Shown: positions 1-11,005 of the stretch, piece by piece
Numbering within the stretch: the first letter of the stretch is position 1
Layout: each line of letters opens with the position of its first letter
DNA from: Pseudorasbora parva
Lineage: Eukaryota; Chordata; Actinopteri; Cypriniformes; Gobionidae
Reading direction: 5' to 3'
Length of the DNA: 64,000 bases
Assembly: GCF_024679245.1 (NCBI RefSeq)
Contig: NC_090173.1
Span: 10,303,428 to 10,367,427 of the forward strand
Program-made: the position numbers and the translations under genes
Notes under the pieces: generated by a model
Told to the model about the DNA's origin: nothing
Database searches by the model: none
The model's input: the letters and a program-made list of their open reading frames with translations, nothing else

Positions 1-697
1 GCGACTCAATAATTCAGACTCTGGGTAGATTACCTGTGGCAAGGAACCATCCAGCCGACCCATGAGCAAACTGTTAGGTGTCACAGGATCAATGTCTGCA
101 ACATCAGAGGACACGTACCCTAAAGGCTTTGAAGTAAGAATAGCTTCCACCTCTAGAAGGATTGTCAGCAGGACTTCTTCTGGGACTGATTGAGCTCCCA
201 CTGTAGTATAAAGAGCAGTTTTCACAGATTGTATCTCTCTCTCCCACACTCCTCCAAAATGTGGAGCTGCTGGAGGATTGAAGTGAAATTGGATTCTTTG
301 TCGAGCAAGCTGTTTCTGTAAGTCAGGAGCCATTTCAGCAAAGGCTTCTCTCAGCTCTATTTCGCCCCCTTTGAAGTTCGTTCCCTGGTCTGACCACAAT
401 TCTGCTGGTGTTCCCTTTCGGGCAACAAACCGCCAAAAGGCCATTAGGAACGAATCAGCATTCATGGTACTGAGTAGGTCCAAGTGAACCGCTCTCGTGG
501 TTAGACACTTGAAGATTATTCCCAGCGTTTTTCTGTGCGTCTCCCAATTTTAATCAGCATTGGCCCAAAGCAGTCTACTCCACATGAGTAATAAGCAGGT
601 TTGTGGAGACGAAGATGGGAAGAAAGTAAGTCTGCCATCTTTGGAATACTTGGCTTGGCCATCCAACGCTGACACTCTAGACACCCATGCTGGTACC
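1..697 (-). pseudogene. BEL/Pao integrase, core to C-terminal part (fragment)
   Basis: This is the decayed downstream part of a BEL/Pao pol gene read on the minus strand. It parallels the better copy at 28810-29640 base for base over long stretches: the box giving PHFGGVWE (around 235-265), the SDQGTNF-type box (around 370-400) and the C-terminal domain. The integrase would insert BEL cDNA into the host genome. The reading frame continues across the solo LTR at 698-1446 into 1453-1912, so the two pieces were once contiguous. The window starts inside the element, so its 3' LTR is not seen. No open frame of useful length survives. The family call is confident because of the internal comparison within this window; the exact subfamily is not known. 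Confidence 0.8.
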
Positions 698-1446
698 TGT
701 CATGACCCTGGGCTGATCTGTCCGTTCATGTCCTGTCTCTGTCATGTGTTTGTGTTTTGGAGCACTTGGGCTTGCTTTTAGTCACCTTGTGCTTTGCTGT
801 CACTGTGGTGTCTGGTCCCACCCCCTTGTTATTCCACTCATTACCTCGTTATTGTTTCACTCTTTCCACCTGTGCTGTACCTATTAGATCTCCTATTTAA
901 GTCCCTCTTGTGTGTTGTCTTGTGCCAGTTCGTTGTTTGGTGTGGCTGTGCAAGCACTCCTCTAGTCTGGTTGTCTGGTAGTCTGGTATTCTCTGATTCT
1001 GGATTTCTGTCCTGTCTTTGTGAGACCAAGCTTTAAGGACTGTTTGCCTTTGGATCTTCTTCTTTTAGTTTTGTTTTTTTCTGCTACGCTTCTGTTTTCT
1101 TTAGGTGGATTCCCTCTGCATCTGGCCCTGGTCTCGCTTTCTAACGCTGCCCACAGATCTCCTTTGCTGCCCTGCTTCACGTGCCATCTGAGCGCCGCCA
1201 GCCCTGCCTACTCTGTGCCTCGTGCTGCGCTTCTCCGCCTGGTTGATAGTCCTAATATTCTTCGGCAGAAGGCTCTGCTATTGACTCTTGTGTTGCCTTT
1301 TTGGATTTTTTTGTTTTGATAAGACTTGTGACTCCTCTGTTCTGCTGTATCTATCTGGACTATTGTTAGCCCGTTTGGGTTGTTCCTGTTATTTCAATAA
1401 ACTGTATTTTGGTGCCTGCAGACTGAGTCAGTGTCCCGATCTGACA
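698..1446 (+). mobile_element. Solo LTR, Ty3/Gypsy-like, 6-bp target duplication
   Basis: A 749-bp block starts TGTCATGACC and ends GATCTGACA, the TG...CA form of an LTR with short TGTCA/TGACA inverted ends. It is flanked by GGTACC at 692-697 and again at 1447-1452. Removing the block and one copy of the flank rejoins the BEL integrase exactly as seen in the second BEL copy near 29.6 kb. A TATTTAA box at 894-900 and an AATAAA signal at 1396-1401 give plus-strand orientation and the normal U3-R-U5 order. No internal region is present, so this is a solo LTR left by LTR-LTR recombination. The short ORFs inside it are not genes. GGTACC is itself palindromic, so the duplication could be 5 or 6 bp. 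Confidence 0.9.
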
Positions 1447-1452
1447 GGTACC

Positions 1453-1912
1453 GACGAATGGCTTCCCGTCCACGAATGATCCAAAAATAGCGCCGCATTT
1501 CCGCAAACACCCACTCAGGTCCTGGATGACGCAGCTGGCAATCATAATGCTTAATCAGTAGCCGGGTGACTGAATGATGAGCATCCAATACGATGGGGTG
1601 TAAGGTAGATTCTTCAATGGATTCAGCTCTCCTCAATCGCCCTCCCACTCGGATTAAACCATTAAATTGGTCTAATTCAGGTGCTAAGGTTAGAGGGCGA
1701 CTGTCCGAGGACAGGGGTTTCCCAGTCACCAAACTTTGATAGTCATTAGGGAAAGACTCCTGCTAAACTCGCTTAAGAATAAGGATCTCAGGTTGGCGAT
1801 AATCTTCTGCATCAGGAAAGGAATCGGAAGTAGAGGTGATCTGCATTTCCTTAGCAGTGGCATCCAAAAGTTCCTGCCAGGCATTGTGGTTCCAGTGATC
1901 AGAAATTAGGCA
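1453..1912 (-). pseudogene. BEL/Pao integrase zinc-binding region (fragment)
   Basis: Minus-strand translation gives an integrase H2C2 region: LIRVGGRLRRAE, then HPIVLDAHHSVTRLLIKHYD, then RHPGPEWVFAEMRRYFWIIRG. The same boxes, with few changes, occur at 29640-29870 in the BEL copy of the nested cluster. The N-terminal side (1763-1912) corresponds to the linker between RNase H and integrase. Stops and a frame change around 1740-1765 make it non-functional. It ends where the LINE tail repeat GGCAA begins at about 1913. It is the same element as 1-697 and is interrupted by the solo LTR. Confidence 0.8.
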
Positions 1913-3720
1913 AGGCAAGGCAAGTTTATTTATATAGCACATTTCATACACGATGGCAATTCAAAGTGCTTTACGTAGAAAGGAATTAAAATAGGGATAA
2001 AAATGCATAAGAAAAAGAATACAATGTAAAGAGAATTAAAAATAATAAAATGATGATAACCAAAGAAAAGAACAAAGGTACTAAAACAGTTATAAAAAGA
2101 ATTAAAAAGATGATGCATAGATAAGGTGCAATCAGTGGGACATACAGTGGCACAGTGCTCATTCAGTAAATGCACAGCTAAACAGATGTGTTTTGAGTCT
2201 GGATTTGAATGTGGCTACTGTTGGAGCACATCTGATCTGTTCAGGAAGCTGGTTCCAACTGCGGCTGCCATAATAGCTAAAAGCAGACTCTCCTTGCTTT
2301 GAGTGAACTCTTGGTATTTCTAACTGATTTGATCCTGCTGATCTGAGTGATCTGTTGGGTTTGTATTTAATCAGCATATCTGGAATGTATTTAGGTCCTA
2401 GCTCATTGAGAGATTTATAAAAAAGTAGTAGTACTTTAAAATCAATCCTAGATGTAACTGGAAGCCAGTGTAAAGACCTGAGGACTGATGTGATATGGTC
2501 ATATTTTCTGGTTCTGCTCAGAATCCTGGCAGCAGCGTTCTGTATGAGCTGCAGCTGTCTAATGGTCTTTTTGGGAGGGCCAGTGAGAAGGCCATTACAA
2601 TAGTCCACCCTACTAGTGAGTCTTGCCTGGAGACAAAGCATCTAATTCTTGCAATATTTTTCAGATGATAGTATGCTGATTTAGTTATTGCTTTGACATG
2701 ACTGCTGAAACTCAGGTCTGACTCCAAAATCACTCCAAGATTCCTGACTTGATTTTTTGTTATCAGACCTTTCGCCTCAAGATATGCGTTCACCTTGAGA
2801 ATTTAATCTTTGTTTCCAAATGTAGTGATTTCACTTTTGTCTTTGTTTAACTGAAGATAGTTTTGGCACATCCAGTTGTTTACTACTTCAATGCATTTGC
2901 ACAGGGAGTCAATGGGGCTGCAGTCATTCGGTGATAGTGCTAGGTAGATCTGGGTATCGTCAGCATAGCTGTGGTAAGCAATATTGTTATTTTTCATTAT
3001 TTGGCTCAGTGGTAGCATATACAGGTTGAAAAGAAGTGGTGCCAGAATTGACCCTTGTGGGACTCCGCATGTCATGGATGTCCACTCAGACTTATGGTCT
3101 CCTATACTCACATAATAACCTCTCCCTTCTAAGTATGACCTGAACAATTTGAGGACCATCCCAGAAAGCCCAACCCAGTTTTCCAGCCTGTCAAGAAGTA
3201 TGTTGTGGTCATCAGTATCGAATGCAGCACTGAGGTCGAGTAGAACCAGAATTGATGTTTTACCTGTATCAGTATTTAAGCGAATATCATTTATAATCTT
3301 TATGAGCGCTGTCTCTGTGCTGTGATGCAGTCGGAAACCAGAAAATTGTCAAAGAATCCGTTTGAGTTTAAGAATTTGTTCAGCTGATTGAAAAATACTT
3401 TTTCAATGATCTTGCCAATGAAGGGGAGATTTGAGATTGGTCTGTAGTTGCTCAATATGGAGTTATCCAGATTTCTCTTTTTTCAGAAGAGGCTTAACTT
3501 TTGCAGTTTTAAGGGCAGTTGGAAAAGTCCCAGAGAGAAGTGAGGAGTTTACCACTTTTAGGAGATCTGCTTCCAAACAGTTAAACACACTTTTGAAAAA
3601 AGAAGTGGGGAGTGCGTCAAGGGCGCAGGTTGATGTTTTACGGTGCTGTACTACAGGCCCACATCTCCAACTCTAACATTACTTTTGTAGACAAAATATC
3701 CCTCAGGGAAGCATAGAGTC
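1913..3720 (-). pseudogene. L2-like LINE, reverse transcriptase and 3' end, 5'-truncated
   Basis: A minus-strand non-LTR retrotransposon. From its 5' side it shows RT fingers (NYRPISNLPFIGKIIEK near 3430), then LVLLDLSAAFDT near 3230, CGVPQGSILAPLLFNLYM near 3060, the catalytic YADD box at 2956-2967, LNKDKSE near 2850, and the C-terminal SRVDYCNGLL and LQLIQNAAARIL region at 2530-2620. The frame is broken near 3345 (one base missing just before FSGFRLHHSTETAL) and again near 2640 and 2800. The 3' UTR ends in a short GGCAA/TTGCC repeat at 1913-1932, typical of an L2-type tail. The endonuclease domain is absent through 5' truncation. The same tail occurs on the plus strand at about 15880-15985. 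Confidence 0.85.
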
Positions 3721-5185
3721 CAAACATACGGCATTGAAAGAAGAATGTTTGCCCTTAAAAGGGGACTCACCTGCTGTCTTCAGTGCCTCATCGCTTCATG
3801 TAACATGCATGCTTCGGCGCACTAACCTGAGGGTGGGGCGCTCTCACACACCGCTCGCTCATCATCGCCGCGCGCGGCCTGGTGTAAAGCGTGCCCGGGG
3901 AGAGAAACAGAACAAAGGAGGGGACACAACCTCATGTTCTCAGCGCCCTCGGGGGCGGAGACTCACCAACTCGCTTCCGGCGCTGGAAGCGATTCTTCTT
4001 CCCGATGCCTCCTCCTGTTGCGGGTGTCCCGCCTCTTTCACATCCTACTCCTCTACGGAGGGGGCGCACGAGAGGCCACGCTACTCTACTGCGTTGGCCC
4101 ATTTTTTCTTCTTTGTTGATGATCCTCGGATCTTGCTGGGCCAGGGACACCCTCCTGCCTGGGCGCCACCCCGGACCTCGGCGCAACTCAGCCATCGCAT
4201 CAGGGGGTAGACCCTCCCCCTGATTGAGGTCCCTCAGCAGATCAGTTTGATAAGCCTTCAGCACAGACATCGTGTGCAAGGCCGCCGCCGCCTGACCCGC
4301 CGATGTGTATGCCCTGCCATTGAGACTTGAAGTCGTCTTTTAATGGTTTCGATGGCATGGCTGGAGCTCTTAGTGTCGATGGCCGTCCGGACGCGAGATA
4401 GTTCGCGAACGTTTCGTCGATGGGCGGCATCGACACATACCCTGCCTCGGCCAATCCCCCGACATCAGCAAAATTAAAACGCTGATGTCGATGGACTCGC
4501 GCCGAGTAGGGTTTCTTCCATGCCCCCCCCAGACCTGCTCGTGAAGGTCGGGGAGGAATGGAAGGCTCCTGGGAGCTGGGCGGCTATGGTCGGGGAGAAA
4601 CCAATCGCCCAATCTGTCAGGGCGGGCGGTCTCTCCCCTGGCTCTCTGCCACGGCAGCTGAAGTCTCAGCGCCGCGCGCCCCATTGCATCCAGCAGCTCC
4701 CCATACACGGGGCAGGATGGCTGGGAGGATTTGGCCTCAGCCTCATTTTCCTCCTCATCCACAGGCATCCTCTGGTCGACTGGAAAAGCACGGGCTGACG
4801 AAGAGGAGGAGTCTCCATCCGACTCCTCCTCCGTCAGCCTGCTCTCTCGACCTGGCTGATCGTCTGCGAGCACTGTGTTCTCCAGACAATGAGCCAGATC
4901 CATCTGGGAGCCCCAGGACAAACGGCGCCGCTCAGCCTCGGCATGAGCGGGACCGCTCCCAGATGCTGGCTCTTCTTCCCTCGAGAAGAAGGCCAAGCGA
5001 GAGTGGAGCGTCCTCAGCGGAAAACGCTCGCAGTTTGCGCAGGAAGCCCCCTCGAGAACCTCCCGCGCGTGCTCTTCCCCCAGGCAGAGTACACAAAGGG
5101 TGTGCATGTCCTCAGGCGTGAGAAACCTGGGACACGAATCAGCGCATTTCCTGTACGCTCCCTTGGATTTACGTGTGCACTTCAT
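3721..5185 (-). pseudogene. DIRS copy 1, gag-like ORF (broken)
   Basis: The minus-strand ORF begins at ATG 5185 with a Cys-rich head (CPRFLTPEDMHTLCVLCLGEEHA, then CANCERF). The equivalent head in DIRS copy 2 is at 23990-24080 (GYLSPRDGHQRCISCLG). An acidic, Ser-rich middle follows (DGDSSSSS, DEEENEAEA), then a proline/arginine-rich stretch. Frames shift repeatedly downstream: FANYLASGRPSTLRAPAMPS lies in one frame near 4340-4400, and TMSVLKAYQTDLLRDLNQGEGLPPDAMAELRR in another near 4180-4275. The region is GC-rich compared with its surroundings. No RT or recombinase of this copy is present; it is truncated at about 3720 against the LINE. The gag assignment rests on similarity to copy 2 and its position upstream of RT there. 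Confidence 0.7.
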
Positions 5186-5205
5186 TTCACTTTAGAAAGA
5201 CTTTC

Positions 5206-7209
5206 TAGCTGTAGTGAACATCAGTTAGGGTGGCATTCCAGAGACCAGTTTATGCCCCTCCCTAACTACCAGTGTGGAAGAAGATGTGCCACACTATGAT
5301 TGGACCATTGGTGAATGAACATAAACAAATGTTCAGCAACATCAGATAAGATGCCAAGACAACTGCCAGACACCTCTTACATGGCAGGAAGGGGGGACCT
5401 TCTGCACCCACCACCACCAAAGAGAGGACTTCTCATTGGTCTACAAGTGGATTTTAACCTCCAAACTCATTCCTAAGGTTTAGGCAAGTGCTGCCATAAA
5501 AATTCAAACATGTGTATGAATGCCCGCCCTGACATTCATACACATGTTTGGAGGTCTTAAATGTATATGAACTGCAACTCATCCACCTCATCTTTACACA
5601 AAGTGCAGTTTATGTTAATGGTTATTGACTGTAAAAACAACAGTCCACGGGACAGGTCCATTAACCAATAAACGAATGTGTGGACGATGACTTAGCCGTT
5701 TCTTATCATGTTTGGTCTCTATCTGTTCCATACGATGCCTTTTATATTTTAAAAGAGGTTTGGTAAAGAAATAATGCATGGGTAAAACATTTAAGACATT
5801 GTTTTAACATGCCACTTTATGCTATGCAAATGAGTTCCACACTAGGGTGGGCAACACCGTGCCTACTTCAGAATCCAGTGGCCAATCACACTCCAGGACT
5901 GGAAAGGCGCCGGATTTCAATCTCCTCCTCCTCGGAAAGGGATAAATATGTCCCCCGGGTAGACACACCCTCGTTCTGCGTTTCTAACCCGATGGGGAAG
6001 GAGACACTAACAGACACACCACGTTCTGCGTTTCTAACCCGACGGGGAAGGAGACACTAACAGACACACCACGTCCTGAGCTTCTGACCTGACGAGGAAA
6101 GAGACTACAAGACAGTGGAGGTTAAGCTTTTGCGAGCAAAACCTTTATATTGCTTTCGGCAAACTATAGCTGGAAAAGGGCTCTCTCCTTGAGAGATCTT
6201 ATCTGACCTTTACAACTCCTCCAGCAGCACATCCAGTCCACCAAGGACCTCTGCATCGGCAGACATTGCCGGTCCCACGCGGCTCCTCAGTGACGCAGCC
6301 AGCCTGCAAAGGACCCTGTGAAGATTCGACTGACCCAGCTGCCTGGTCCGCGTTTAAGGACCCTCTTGGCGCATCCAGGAGTTCTGCATCCTTCAGCCCA
6401 GCGTGGCAACGGCTTCTCGCCACTCTGCGCCCTTCCCACTGCACGCTACCCGCATAACCAGTGGAAGACGAATCTACTGCCAGGACTGATCACCCGACTG
6501 TGTGGAACGTAAATATAAACTTACCAAACCTCTTTCTAGAGACCTTGGCATTAGTTTATACATGCAGCATATGTTTTCTAACCTGTTTAGATAACAGTTA
6601 CTTGAGGTCAGGTTGTTACAGATAATAGGTTTATTATTTGTTTAATGATAAATAAACATTTATTTATCACCATGTGCCAGAACCATTAGGTGGTTCCCAT
6701 AAGAAGCATTCCCATACAATTCTCTTCTATTGCTACATTCTGTTCAACAGCATTGCATTTATCCATTCTGTGCTCACATCATTTATTGGTTTTATTGTTT
6801 CGTTCATTACTTTTTGGTTATTAGTTTACTATCCTTTAGAAGTATATATCCATTACTAGCATTATTAATCATTTAAGTATTTACACTTGCATATCTATTG
6901 TTAATAAATTTCATTCATTTTATTACACTGTGTCTTCATTGTGTTGATGATCAAAGACTCTACTGGTTGTCCAGACTCACAAATCCTTCAGATAAATCAG
7001 CTGACCAACTCCCTCTAATTTACATTAATTCTGAATTACTGAACAACTCTTTTGCGAGTGTTCTTACTTATATTGTTAAGATATTATTCTTAGCTGGTGC
7101 CCCGTATCAAAGAGGGAGGGGTCATCTGATACACTCATAACCACACCTTAAGTGACACGTGATCTGAAAATCACTACGTCATCGGTGAACTGAGTAAAAA
7201 TCACATAGC
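5206..7209 (+). mobile_element. Solo LTR of 1,996 bp with 4-bp target duplication TAGC
   Basis: The LTR runs 5210-7205, starting TGTAGTGAAC and ending AAAATCACA, with TAGC at 5206-5209 and 7206-7209. A second, diverged member lies at 44743-46892, and the two align over most of their length (for example AATGAGTTCCACA near 5829 and 45402, and CTTTCTAGAGACCTTGGCATT near 6530 and 46240). Inside are a tandem 50-bp repeat (about 5970-6085), a TATA-like GGATAAATA near 5940 and AATAAA near 6652. It sits between the 5' terminus and gag of DIRS copy 1, so it is the younger insertion. The 4-bp duplication and long LTR suggest an endogenous-retrovirus-like family. No internal region remains. Confidence 0.85.
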
Positions 7210-7411
7210 GAACCAGACAAAACAGTCCCTGAAGACGAAAGGATATTGTCATGTTGGCACGGTGCCCTTTTATACTTCCTGGTCGCACAGTGATGACATC
7301 ACCAGCTGCCGACGGTCAGTAGGATTGTGATTTGATAGCGATTTCAGACACCTGTCACGCTGAAGGCGTTCCCCATAGCGTCAGCTGACGCAGAGCGAGT
7401 TCCCTTTCGAA
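7210..7411 (-). mobile_element. DIRS copy 1, 5' terminal sequence
   Basis: After removal of the solo LTR, this stretch continues the 5' leader of DIRS copy 1 on the minus strand. It ends in a GC-rich boundary with a short inverted motif (GTTCCC...GAAAGAGAAC at 7388-7411) before LINE sequence begins. DIRS copy 2 has a comparable end at about 24960-25013 (ACGGGAAC). DIRS-type elements have terminal repeats without TG...CA LTR ends, which fits. The exact boundary is judged only from where LINE coding sequence resumes, about 7411-7415. Confidence 0.55.
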
Positions 7412-7493
7412 AGAGAACTTGGATTATTATAAATAAATGGAACAGATGTTTGATAATTAGTACAATTGTAATATTTGCCAAGTTCATTAACTG
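7412..7493 (-). pseudogene. 2A-LINE ORF2 piece, downstream of the TIR element
   Basis: This short minus-strand coding piece reads VNELGKYYNCTNYQTSVPF. Joined to the end of the larger LINE piece at 11325 (ANYFNNYFIES), it restores a continuous frame FIESVNELGKYYN when one copy of the two-base duplication TG is removed. It is therefore part of the same LINE as 11325-13497, split by the 7494-11324 element. The RT that should follow is missing; DIRS copy 1 begins at about 7411. Confidence 0.75.
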
Positions 7494-7577
7494 CCCTTGT
7501 CAAAAAATCCTTAAGGATTTTTAATGGAAATCTGTACAGGATTCCATTAAAAATTTCTATCATATTTTGGAACCGTT

Positions 7578-7870
7578 CCTATAGGATTCCTTTAGAAATA
7601 ATCTTATAGGATAATTTATGTCTTGTCCTTTAAGATTCTTATCTGATTCCTATAGGATTCCGTTAGAAATAATCTTATAGGATAATTTATGTCTTGTCCT
7701 TTAAGATTCTTATCTGATTCCTATAGGATTCCGTTAGAGAATTGTCTTATAAGATAATACATAAATATCCCGTAGGATAAATCCTAAAGGATTCCAATAA
7801 GATTCCAAATGTAATCTGATTCCTATTGGATTCTGTGAGAATTGTCTTATAAGACAATACATACATATTC
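7578..7870. repeat. Left subterminal tandem repeat, period 71 bp
   Basis: CCTATAGGATTCC recurs at 7578, 7649 and 7720, giving a 71-bp period with near-identical copies to about 7735. A more degenerate continuation runs to about 7870. The reverse complement resembles the right array (shared AAGAATC, AATAAGATCC-like and AGGACAA words). This mirrored arrangement at the two ends suggests transposase-binding arrays, which is inference. Confidence 0.8.
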
Positions 7871-7881
7871 TGTAGGACAAT

Positions 7882-8200
7882 TTAACTGTAGTAACTGGTA
7901 TTTTTAACAACCATGGTTTTAATACCATGGTTTTACTACAGTTATATTGTAGTAATACTATAGTAAAACTGTAGTTTGAATTACTGTAGTAACCGGTATT
8001 TAAAAAAAAAACCATGGTTTTAATACCATGGTTTTACTACAGTTATATTGTAGTAATACTATAGTAAAACTGTAGTTTGAATTACTGTAGTAACCGGTAT
8101 TTTAAAAAAAACATGGTTTTAATACCATGGTTTTACTACAGTTATATTGTAGTAATACTACAGTAAAACCATTGTAACCATGACTGCAGCAACCATGGTT
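7882..8200. repeat. Tandem ~100-bp palindromic repeat, three copies
   Basis: Three copies start at about 7882, 7982 and 8083, each with ACTGTAGTAACCGGTATTT, an A-run, ACCATGGTTTTAATACCATGG and TACTACAGTTATATTGTAGTA. The third diverges after about 8160. Each copy contains short palindromes (CCATGG and CTACAG/CTGTAG pairs). It lies just inside the left subterminal array of the TIR element. No coding capacity. Confidence 0.8.
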
Positions 8201-8270
8201 TTTGCAGTAAACATGGTTTTAAAAAACATGGATCATGTACCATAAATTGGCTGTATTACCACAGTGCAGC

Positions 8271-8870
8271 TATGGTTTTACTAAATTATCTTGAAGTACA
8301 TTTAAGTAATTAAGTTACAACAAACATCTACAAAATAACAACAGAAAGAAGTTACCATTCTATGATACAAACTTTATTACAGAAATTACATAATCTGAAA
8401 AAAAATATAACCTTTCATGTGTTCTCATGTGACATAAAAACAAGTTGTAAATTATTGGTGATAAAGTGGTGCTGTGCAATGGTTAAAAAATTCAGTTGCT
8501 AATTTACAAATAAAAAAATAGCAATTTGTTCCACTGTAATAATGATTTATAAACAAAAATGACTTAAAGCACCTTTAAATACACAGCATCTCCCTCCTCT
8601 AAAATGTCTATAAGCTGTAAACATGTGCCCAAAACAAGCATACGTTTGCAATTTATACTGTACATAAATTAACAGGATTATAACAACATTACTTAACAAT
8701 TAATTACTTTATTACTTAAAAACATTACTAAAATTTTATTTTCTTTTTACGAAAAAATACATATACTACACAATAAAAATTAGAAGAAATTAGTGTTTTT
8801 TTTAAAATAATGTTTAAAATGATATCCACTCACAATAGATGAAGACATGAAGTCTCCTGGTGGGGGACGT
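8271..8870. other. AT-rich spacer, nothing recognised
   Basis: Very AT-rich sequence with A-runs and no long open frame, TIR or repeat that I can support. It lies inside the TIR element, downstream of the candidate minus-strand terminal exon at 8878-9020, and could include that transcript's 3' region. Confidence 0.5.
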
Positions 8871-9189
8871 ATACATTCTAGGTGGAAAAGTGTTCAAAAA
8901 CACGTGATGCAGCATCCATGCCAGCAGCTGTCAGTGTGAAGTCTGTCGTATAGGCCGGCAGGTTACAGGCCAGCTTTGGTTTGGTTCTGTCTTGACCTTC
9001 AGCCCAAAAGGATGTAGGAGCTAAAATGAGAAGAACACACACCACATTAACACACGGCTAGCTAGAATTCTTAACTTTACTATAGAGTAGCCATTTAATA
9101 ATGTCCAAGTACAATGATGTCTATTCATTCAGTGTTTTCACAACCCATAAATTATTATGGCTCCAAAAGTAAAGCAGAAAGAATGTACA

Positions 9190-9682
9190 TTAAAGGACTA
9201 GTGCACCCCAAAATGATAATTCCTGATCTTTTACTCACCCCAATGCCATCCAAGATGTTCATGTCTTTCATTCTTCAGTAGAAAATAAATAAACATGTAT
9301 ATACTATTTAACCTCAAATGCTCGACTTTGATGATGTAAGGCTTTGTGGCGTCATTACGTTGGAAAGGTCACGCGTGTGACGTATGTGGAAGTACCGTCC
9401 CAGTGTTAAAACCAACGTGCAAAGACTAAATCAAACACCCTTTACAAAAATAAAAGGTAAAACAACGATGTCGGACAATTTTAAAGTTAGAGGAGAACAT
9501 GAGATGGAGTTTTTCGGCACTGGGTCAGCACTGACCTTTCCGGCGTAATACGCAGTGGGAAAACAACATCAAAGTCGAGCATTTGAGGTAAAAGGTATAT
9601 AAATGCTTTTTTTATTTTTTTTAGAAAATGACCGATGGAAATTATCAGGAGATTTGAATTTTGGGGTGAACTCATTCTTTAA
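9190..9682. mobile_element. MITE with TTAA ends and a palindromic core
   Basis: It starts TTAAAGGACTAGTGCACCCC (9190) and ends GGGGTGAACTCATTCTTTAA (9682). The termini are inverted repeats and TTAA is at both ends. A second inverted pair lies inside: CAAATGCTCGACTTTGATG at about 9316 and its complement at about 9567. A CpG-containing centre (CACGCGTGTGACGTATGTGG) separates them. No ORF of note. TTAA ends suggest piggyBac-like or Kolobok-like mobilisation, or TTAA could belong to the TIR itself. It is a common kind of fish MITE. Confidence 0.8.
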
Positions 9683-10060
9683 CAATACAGAACACAATTT
9701 TAGATTCAAATTCAGTTTCTATTTGTTATTAATCTGCCAGGTTCTCACACCAGCCAATCACAGCACACTCCCTCTCCCGAATACTGATTACTCACACCTG
9801 AACCTCATCACACTCATCTCCACTATAGATAATACCAGTAAAACTCAATAGTTTTGTGACCTGTTTTAATATAAACAGGGTTTGTGTTTTTAGGTTTACT
9901 TGTTAATTTAATATTGCTCATACAGTGTCACTTATGTTTTGAATGTCAAAGCCTTCTTAATATGTATAATTTTGCTAAAGAAAATAACTAAAATCATGCT
10001 GATATTATGTCAAATATTATGTGAAATACATGCATATAAAATGACCTTCCTCGGTTCACC
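9683..10060. other. Spacer, nothing recognised
   Basis: AT-rich sequence between the MITE and candidate exon B. Short ORFs here have no recognisable domain. If the transcript is real this is intron. Confidence 0.4.
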
Positions 10061-10639
10061 TGTTTCTTACAGCTCTGTCAGCAGCTTTCTCCAGAAATGT
10101 TGGAATCTTCCCCTCTGTTGTAGATGGGTTATTTTGTCCCTCCTGAAATCACAGAACATTTTTACAATATTTGTTTACCAGTTTGCAGCTAATTTTCACG
10201 CTCCATATAACTGACATCATCGATGAACAGCAATGTTACAGTGTATACTTTTAGATTTTTGATACGTACCATTGACAAATTAGCAGCAAAACCTTAACAA
10301 AACTATCAAAACATTTAAGTTATACATAAAGATTTATTTAAAAGCTCAAGCTTTCATAAACAAGGGCTCAATCGATCAAATCGATAGAGTTAGGTTAAGT
10401 TAGCCTCTTGTGAAAACGGATGCTGCACTTTTCCCGAAGACACTAAATCATTTCTATCAAGTAAATATTCAACAGAAGTGTGTCAGTTAACGTAAGAAAG
10501 GTGTCAGGAACAGTTGTGTGTATAATTTGTGTGGTTTTAGGAACTAAACTCACCTCAAACTAGTGAAAACAGCGTCTGAGGAAGTGCTGCTCGTTTGACT
10601 CCGAGTCTCCGTTTCCATGGCAACTCTGCTTCAGTGTGG

Positions 10640-11005
10640 TTTGAAGAACGCGATTCGAATATCCAACGCGCATGCGCATTAAAACGCCACAGTCACATTA
10701 TTTACATGATAAATAACCATCTAGATTTAAAACATTACATAAATAAAAATCTCATTGATATTAAATCATGAATTTAAAATTAATTTAGTCATATGAGCCA
10801 TTCATAGCTGCAAAATGCCACCCCTGCACTAGATAGTGAGACAAAATGGCACTTTTATATATATATTATATTAATGTATTTTGTATTATTATAGGAACAC
10901 TCAACCTAATTATTTAATTTGAAAGTGTGATTGTTTTTCTATGCAAACGCTTTGCTTTGGTTATATAACAATATTAAGCCAATCTCTGTGTTTTTTCATT
11001 GAAAA
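10640..11005. other. CpG-containing then AT-rich spacer
   Basis: The first 50 bases hold several CpGs (GCGATTCG, ACGCGCATGCGC) just upstream of the candidate ATG at 10618, so this could be a minus-strand promoter. The rest is AT-rich with no ORF or repeat that I recognise before the right subterminal array begins at 11006. Confidence 0.3.

Larger units (their letters stand above)
8878..10618 (-). other. Possible spliced passenger transcript inside the TIR element
   Basis: Three minus-strand segments have good splice signals. Exon A is 10618-10554: ATG, reading METETRSQTSSTSSDAVFTSL, with donor GAG|GTGAGT. Exon B is 10142-10071: acceptor TTTCAG, 72 nt, donor GTAAG. Exon C is 9020-8878: acceptor CATTTTAG. 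In the frame set by the ATG the product is only about 53 residues and stops early in exon C. Another phase is open through all of exon B and nearly all of exon C (EGQNNPSTTEGK, then SFWAEGQDRTKPKL), so an unseen 5' exon may be used. Local CpGs at 10570-10690 would suit a promoter. The MITE at 9190-9682 lies in the B-C intron. Not recognised; it could be a captured gene, a non-coding RNA or chance. Confidence 0.25.

Noticed and set aside
698..1446. ORFs of 60-99 codons inside the first solo LTR
   Set aside because: They lie within an LTR with exact target duplication and have no domain.
3734..5299. Plus-strand ORFs of 90-187 codons
   Set aside because: They are antisense shadows of the GC-rich DIRS gag on the minus strand, whose Cys-rich head matches DIRS copy 2.
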